Of a DNA stretch of 64,000 bases, positions 60,901 through 64,000 are shown one piece after another (the first letter of the stretch is position 1; every line of letters starts with the position of its first letter). The stretch is from Talinum fruticosum (taxonomy: Eukaryota > Streptophyta > Magnoliopsida > Caryophyllales > Talinaceae): positions 248,001 to 312,000 of the forward strand of contig JAITYX010000146.1 in NCBI GenBank assembly GCA_021018815.1, given 5' to 3'. The notes beneath the pieces are model-generated. The model had not been told where the DNA came from. It saw nothing but the letters and a program-made list of their open reading frames with translations, and searched no databases. The position numbers and the translations under genes were made by a program.

Positions 60901-62306
60901 ATGCATATCCCAGGGTTGGAAATTTACATGATGCAGTGCTGTCTCTTCTTTTTATCTTGTGCGGGCATGAAATGGTAATGGGGAAAAAGTGGGTATTGGA
61001 AAGTCAAAGATAATATTTTCTTTATGAATACATTATTATTAGAGAAATGGTAGGGTGTTCCAAGCTAGCTGTCTAGCTTCACAAAGGCAAGAATTATATT
61101 TATGGGAAATTAGTTCTAGATCTATGCTGAGAAAGAATTAAAGAGTCAAAGCTTCAAGTAATTTTTGAAAAATCTGTTGTATCAAACAGGGAAGTTTGAG
61201 TTGTGGTGACAAGTTTTTGTGCCGTTTAATGAGCTCATGATTTTAAAAATTGGAGATTCTTCTTTTTATGTGCCCGTCACTTTTACATGATAAAAATCCT
61301 TCCTTTTGTTCCATGGGTGGAGGTAGATAATTTTTTATGTTGCTCTGGTGCAGTTGATGAAATGTACCTAGCTTCGCTTATAAATAAAGGGGTCGAAGTA
61401 TTTGCAACTGGAACAACTAATCCCACAGCCCTATGTGCTGAAGTTGTTCTCAGAATGGCAACAATAGACGGTGCTAAAACTGTTCTGTGGGACAACGAAA
61501 TAGGGTCACTTGAGGTTGGGAAGAAGGTTAGTCTGCTGTTTTGCAGGCATGGTCTGGTTTCATGTTTGCTGTTCCATGTCATCTAAAAGCAGTCTATCAG
61601 AATATTTTTCAATTGGCTAGATTCATAATGCAATTTCTTGCACTAAAGGCCTACCAACACCTTTCTTCATGATTTATAGGCTGATATGATCGTCGTCGAT
61701 CCTTATTCTTGGACCATGACTCCTGTTCACGACTGGTAAATATTTTCCTTTGCCCCCTGATTTCATGACTCATAAGTTTAAGGCTCTCATCAAATTGACA
61801 TCGTGCACTATGCATAATGTTATTCTTCCCCTTTTGGGGGAAGATGGGATGGAGATGATACTTGTGCATAGACTTCTAGTTCTTGTTGTGCATTCCTCCC
61901 TCAAATGCTCATCCTTTTGTTATCCATTCAAAGAGGTAATGAATGTTTTGGGTGTGAATCTTGCAGCATAGCTAGCCTGGTGTACTGCATGCGAACTGAA
62001 AATATTGTATCAGTCATGTGTAATGGAAAGTGGATCATGAAAGACAAGAAGATCCTGACAGTGGATGAGGTGACGTAGTCCTAGCTAGCTTTGCCTGCCC
62101 TGCCAGGGCTCCTCATGTGATCAGCGTTTCTGCTTTTTTTTTTTTTTTTTGCCTTGTGATTAATCCTTTCTATGATTGTGATAATATTCTTGGGGTAATT
62201 TGTCCTGGCATTACAGGGAGAGGTCATTACACGAGCGAATCAAGCATCAAAAGAAATTTTGGAGAGGGCTGGCATCAATATTCCCAACAGAATGCATATG
62301 ATCTAG
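57916..62306 (+). CDS. Amidohydrolase, MTA/SAH-deaminase / TRZ-ATZ type, 10 exons
   Basis: Metal-dependent deaminase of the amidohydrolase superfamily. Bacterial relatives deaminate 5'-methylthioadenosine, S-adenosylhomocysteine or guanine-like bases; the plant substrate is not settled. Exons: 57916-58135, 58227-58399, 59219-59377, 59458-59607, 60078-60221, 60551-60707, 61354-61526, 61680-61735, 61967-62069, 62217-62306. All joins are GT..AG and in phase with no frameshift, giving 474 aa. Metal and catalytic residues: His79 and His81 (NTHVHTSQ), His235 and Glu238 (HIAE), His274 (LAAHSV) and Asp324 ([11 protein letters not shown]); SHCPAAAMR (His295) is also typical. The composite beta-sandwich halves flank the barrel ([11 protein letters not shown] near the N-terminus, [15 protein letters not shown] near the C-terminus). 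ATG 57916 gives [19 protein letters not shown]. No targeting peptide is obvious, so cytosolic. It is the one long multi-exon gene here with no base deficit. Confidence 0.93.
58142..58162. repeat. (CT)n microsatellite in amidohydrolase intron 1
   Basis: About ten CT units lie just after the intron 1 donor. Confidence 0.9.
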
Positions 62307-62644
62307 TCACTCTTTCTGGACATTGGTCACTATCTGCCTTCCAAGTGTTTTCTCAAAATATTCTTCATGTTTCTTTTTGTGGCTTTCTTCCAAAATAACC
62401 TCCCGGCTTATTGGGCTAGGATTCTTGCATAAACTTTATCCTTACCACCTGTATTATCATTATAGGAGTAAACTTCTTACTCCTACTTTGAAGTCGAGGT
62501 AGGCACTTGTCACTGAATTCATAAAATTTGTATAATTTGAATTTTTTTATTTTATTTGGGTGACAAGGATCTCTTGCCCTTGTTGCGTTGTAAACTTTTT
62601 GTTAAAAAAATTGTTTTTTTGGGTTAAATTTCTTTCTACACTTA
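62307..62644. other. Amidohydrolase 3' region
   Basis: Probable 3' UTR and downstream spacer. There is no second gene. It ends at the TTA target duplication of the MITE (62642-62644). Confidence 0.5.
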
Positions 62645-63114
62645 GGCTCTATTTGATTTTAAGAAAATTAGAAGGAAAGAAAAAAATATGGAAAATGAAT
62701 TTTTTTCCCTTGTTTGAATTGAAGAAAAAGGAGAGAAAAAAAGTTTGATGGAAAAACTCATGAAAAATTTTATCAATTTGGTTAATGATATTTTCCTTCC
62801 AAAATTGAGAGGAAAATGGAAGAAAAAATTTACAAAGAGAGAGAAATGGAGAAAAGAGAGATAATCCTATTAAGAAAGGCCATTAAGAATTTTCTCTCTC
62901 CTTTCAATTAATCAATTTTATTGAGTATTTTCTCTCTCTTTTCCATGACAATGTTGTGATGGTTAAGAAGTTGGAAAATGATTATACTTTTTTCCCTTTA
63001 TTTTTCCTTGAATTAAATACAAGAAAAAATTAATTTTCCCTTAACTTTTTTCCTCATTACTTTTTTTCCATTAAAAATTTTTTTCAACCTATTTCCTTCA
63101 AATTAAATAGAGCC
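62645..63114. mobile_element. Tourist-like (PIF/Harbinger) MITE
   Basis: The left end GGCTCTATTTGATTTTAAG and the right end, read on the opposite strand, GGCTCTATTTAATTTGAAGG form terminal inverted repeats. Both flanks carry TTA (62642-62644 and 63115-63117), the usual PIF/Harbinger target duplication. The 470-bp interior is non-coding and rich in GAAAAA/TTTTCC, with substantial self-complementarity between halves. Confidence 0.75.
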
Positions 63115-63117
63115 TTA

Positions 63118-63844
63118 ATGACAATGATGGTGAACATTACCACTGCCTCTTTAGTAGAAAAGATTAGTTGAATTAATATTAAAATTTTTAAAATTTTTAA
63201 AAGTATGTACCCAAAAAATAAATTGTCATTTATCAGTAATTATTTTATTATTAGGAAGCTAAAGAATAGACATCTTTGTTTAACATTTAAGAAAATGCCT
63301 CTAAAATGGAGGGCACAAATCAAGGCATTATACTCTTTTGTTTCATGCGTTTTAGCTTCTATCAATGTATGTTGAATATTGTCCTCTTTTCTTTTTTGTT
63401 TTTTTTTTTTCAGATTATTAGTTGGGGAAAGTTTGAAAAAAGATTTTAAAAAAAACAACCGTTACATACAACATTGTTATGTTTATGCGCTAAATTCTTA
63501 TAAACATCCAATTAATTATCCTCCTAAATTCTCCATCCTCCATTTTTTGTTTTCCAAATAATTTGACTTAAATTAAAACTTAGAGTTTAAAACTATTTTA
63601 AGATTGGGTAATTTTTTAAAAAATTTAGATAAAAATCGGATGAGTTTTATTTTTTAGGTCACAAAACATAAAAATCTATGAAGCGACTTTCAATTATATT
63701 GAAATAATGTTTGCATGCAACATAATCATAATTCATGTAATTGAGCAAAAAAAAAAGAACCCTCACAAATTACTCAGCCCAAAAAACCTCACAAATTGTA
63801 ATTATGGATTACTACTATTTTGATTTGGTTGTTCTGACCAACCA
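63118..63844. other. AT-rich spacer at the right end
   Basis: Low-complexity AT-rich DNA with poly-T and poly-A tracts. No gene or element boundary is recognised. Confidence 0.5.
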
Positions 63845-64000
63845 TACCCTTTCTCTTTCAGCCTCTCTCGTTGCCCTCTTCTCTCTCCTCCTCCTCCTTC
63901 CCTAGCGCTCTTTCTTCTCTCTGTAAGTGCCCTTGAACAGTCCTCGAAACCCTAATCTCATTCTCACTGAAAATCTCCGGCATCTCTGTCCTTCTCTCTC
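63845..64000 (+). promoter_or_regulatory. Probable 5' leader of a gene running off the window
   Basis: An abrupt switch to pyrimidine-rich sequence (CTCTCTCGTTGCCC, CTCCTCCTCCTTCC), an AAACCCTAATCTC telo-box-like motif near 63949 and a possible donor TCTGTAAGTG near 63919 look like a plant 5' UTR of a translation-related or housekeeping gene. No coding frame is reached before the window ends. Confidence 0.35.

Overview
The window is nuclear DNA from a flowering plant, most likely a woody or other non-grass eudicot. Genes are small, with GT..AG introns of about 80 to 1300 bp, and lie in AT-rich, microsatellite-laden spacers. The families present are plant-specific or plant-typical: NAC, MIKC MADS-box, SAUR, RLCK-VII/PBS1 and EXO70. 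One nearly complete Ty3/gypsy retrotransposon of about 14 kb interrupts the region. No organelle, bacterial or CRISPR features were seen.

Layout. 1-3.0 kb: spacer. 3.0-4.2 kb (-): NAC083/VNI2-like transcription factor. 4.2-9.8 kb: AT-rich spacer with a hAT-like MITE candidate. 9.8-11.7 kb (-): glycerophosphodiester phosphodiesterase (GDPD1-like), 8 exons. 14.2-15.2 kb (-): peroxisomal dienoyl-CoA isomerase DCI1, 2 exons. 16.2-19.7 kb (-): PBS1-type receptor-like cytoplasmic kinase, 5 exons, with a duplicated C-terminal tail. 20-29 kb: AT-rich gene-poor spacer. 29.1-30.0 kb (+): HAD-superfamily hydrolase, 3 exons. 30.87-44.84 kb: Tat-type LTR retrotransposon with a perfect CTAAG target duplication, a plus-strand gag-pol containing a second RNase H, antisense reading frames in its 3' half, and GC-rich hairpin and tandem-repeat arrays. 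45.7-47.8 kb (+): intronless EXO70. 49.8-52.3 kb (+): SVP/AGL24/JOINTLESS-clade MADS-box gene, 8 exons. 55.3-55.8 kb (+): SAUR. 57.9-62.3 kb (+): amidohydrolase of the MTA/SAH-deaminase/TRZ-ATZ type, 10 exons. 62.6-63.1 kb: Tourist-like MITE. 63.85-64.0 kb: probable 5' leader of another gene.

The genes do not form an obvious pathway. They are independent housekeeping, signalling and regulatory loci.

The most consequential observation is technical. Six of the nine host genes contain one or two apparent frameshifts (nine in total). Every one is explained by exactly one missing base, in or next to a mononucleotide run in at least eight of the nine. The two LTRs also differ by more single-base indels than substitutions. 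This points to homopolymer under-calling in the assembly rather than to a cluster of pseudogenes, so the genes are described as probably intact with the breaks marked. The biological observations most worth following are the PBS1 tail duplication and altered activation-segment neighbourhood, a divergent SVP-clade MADS domain, and two antisense reading frames plus a palindrome array in the retrotransposon's 3' region.
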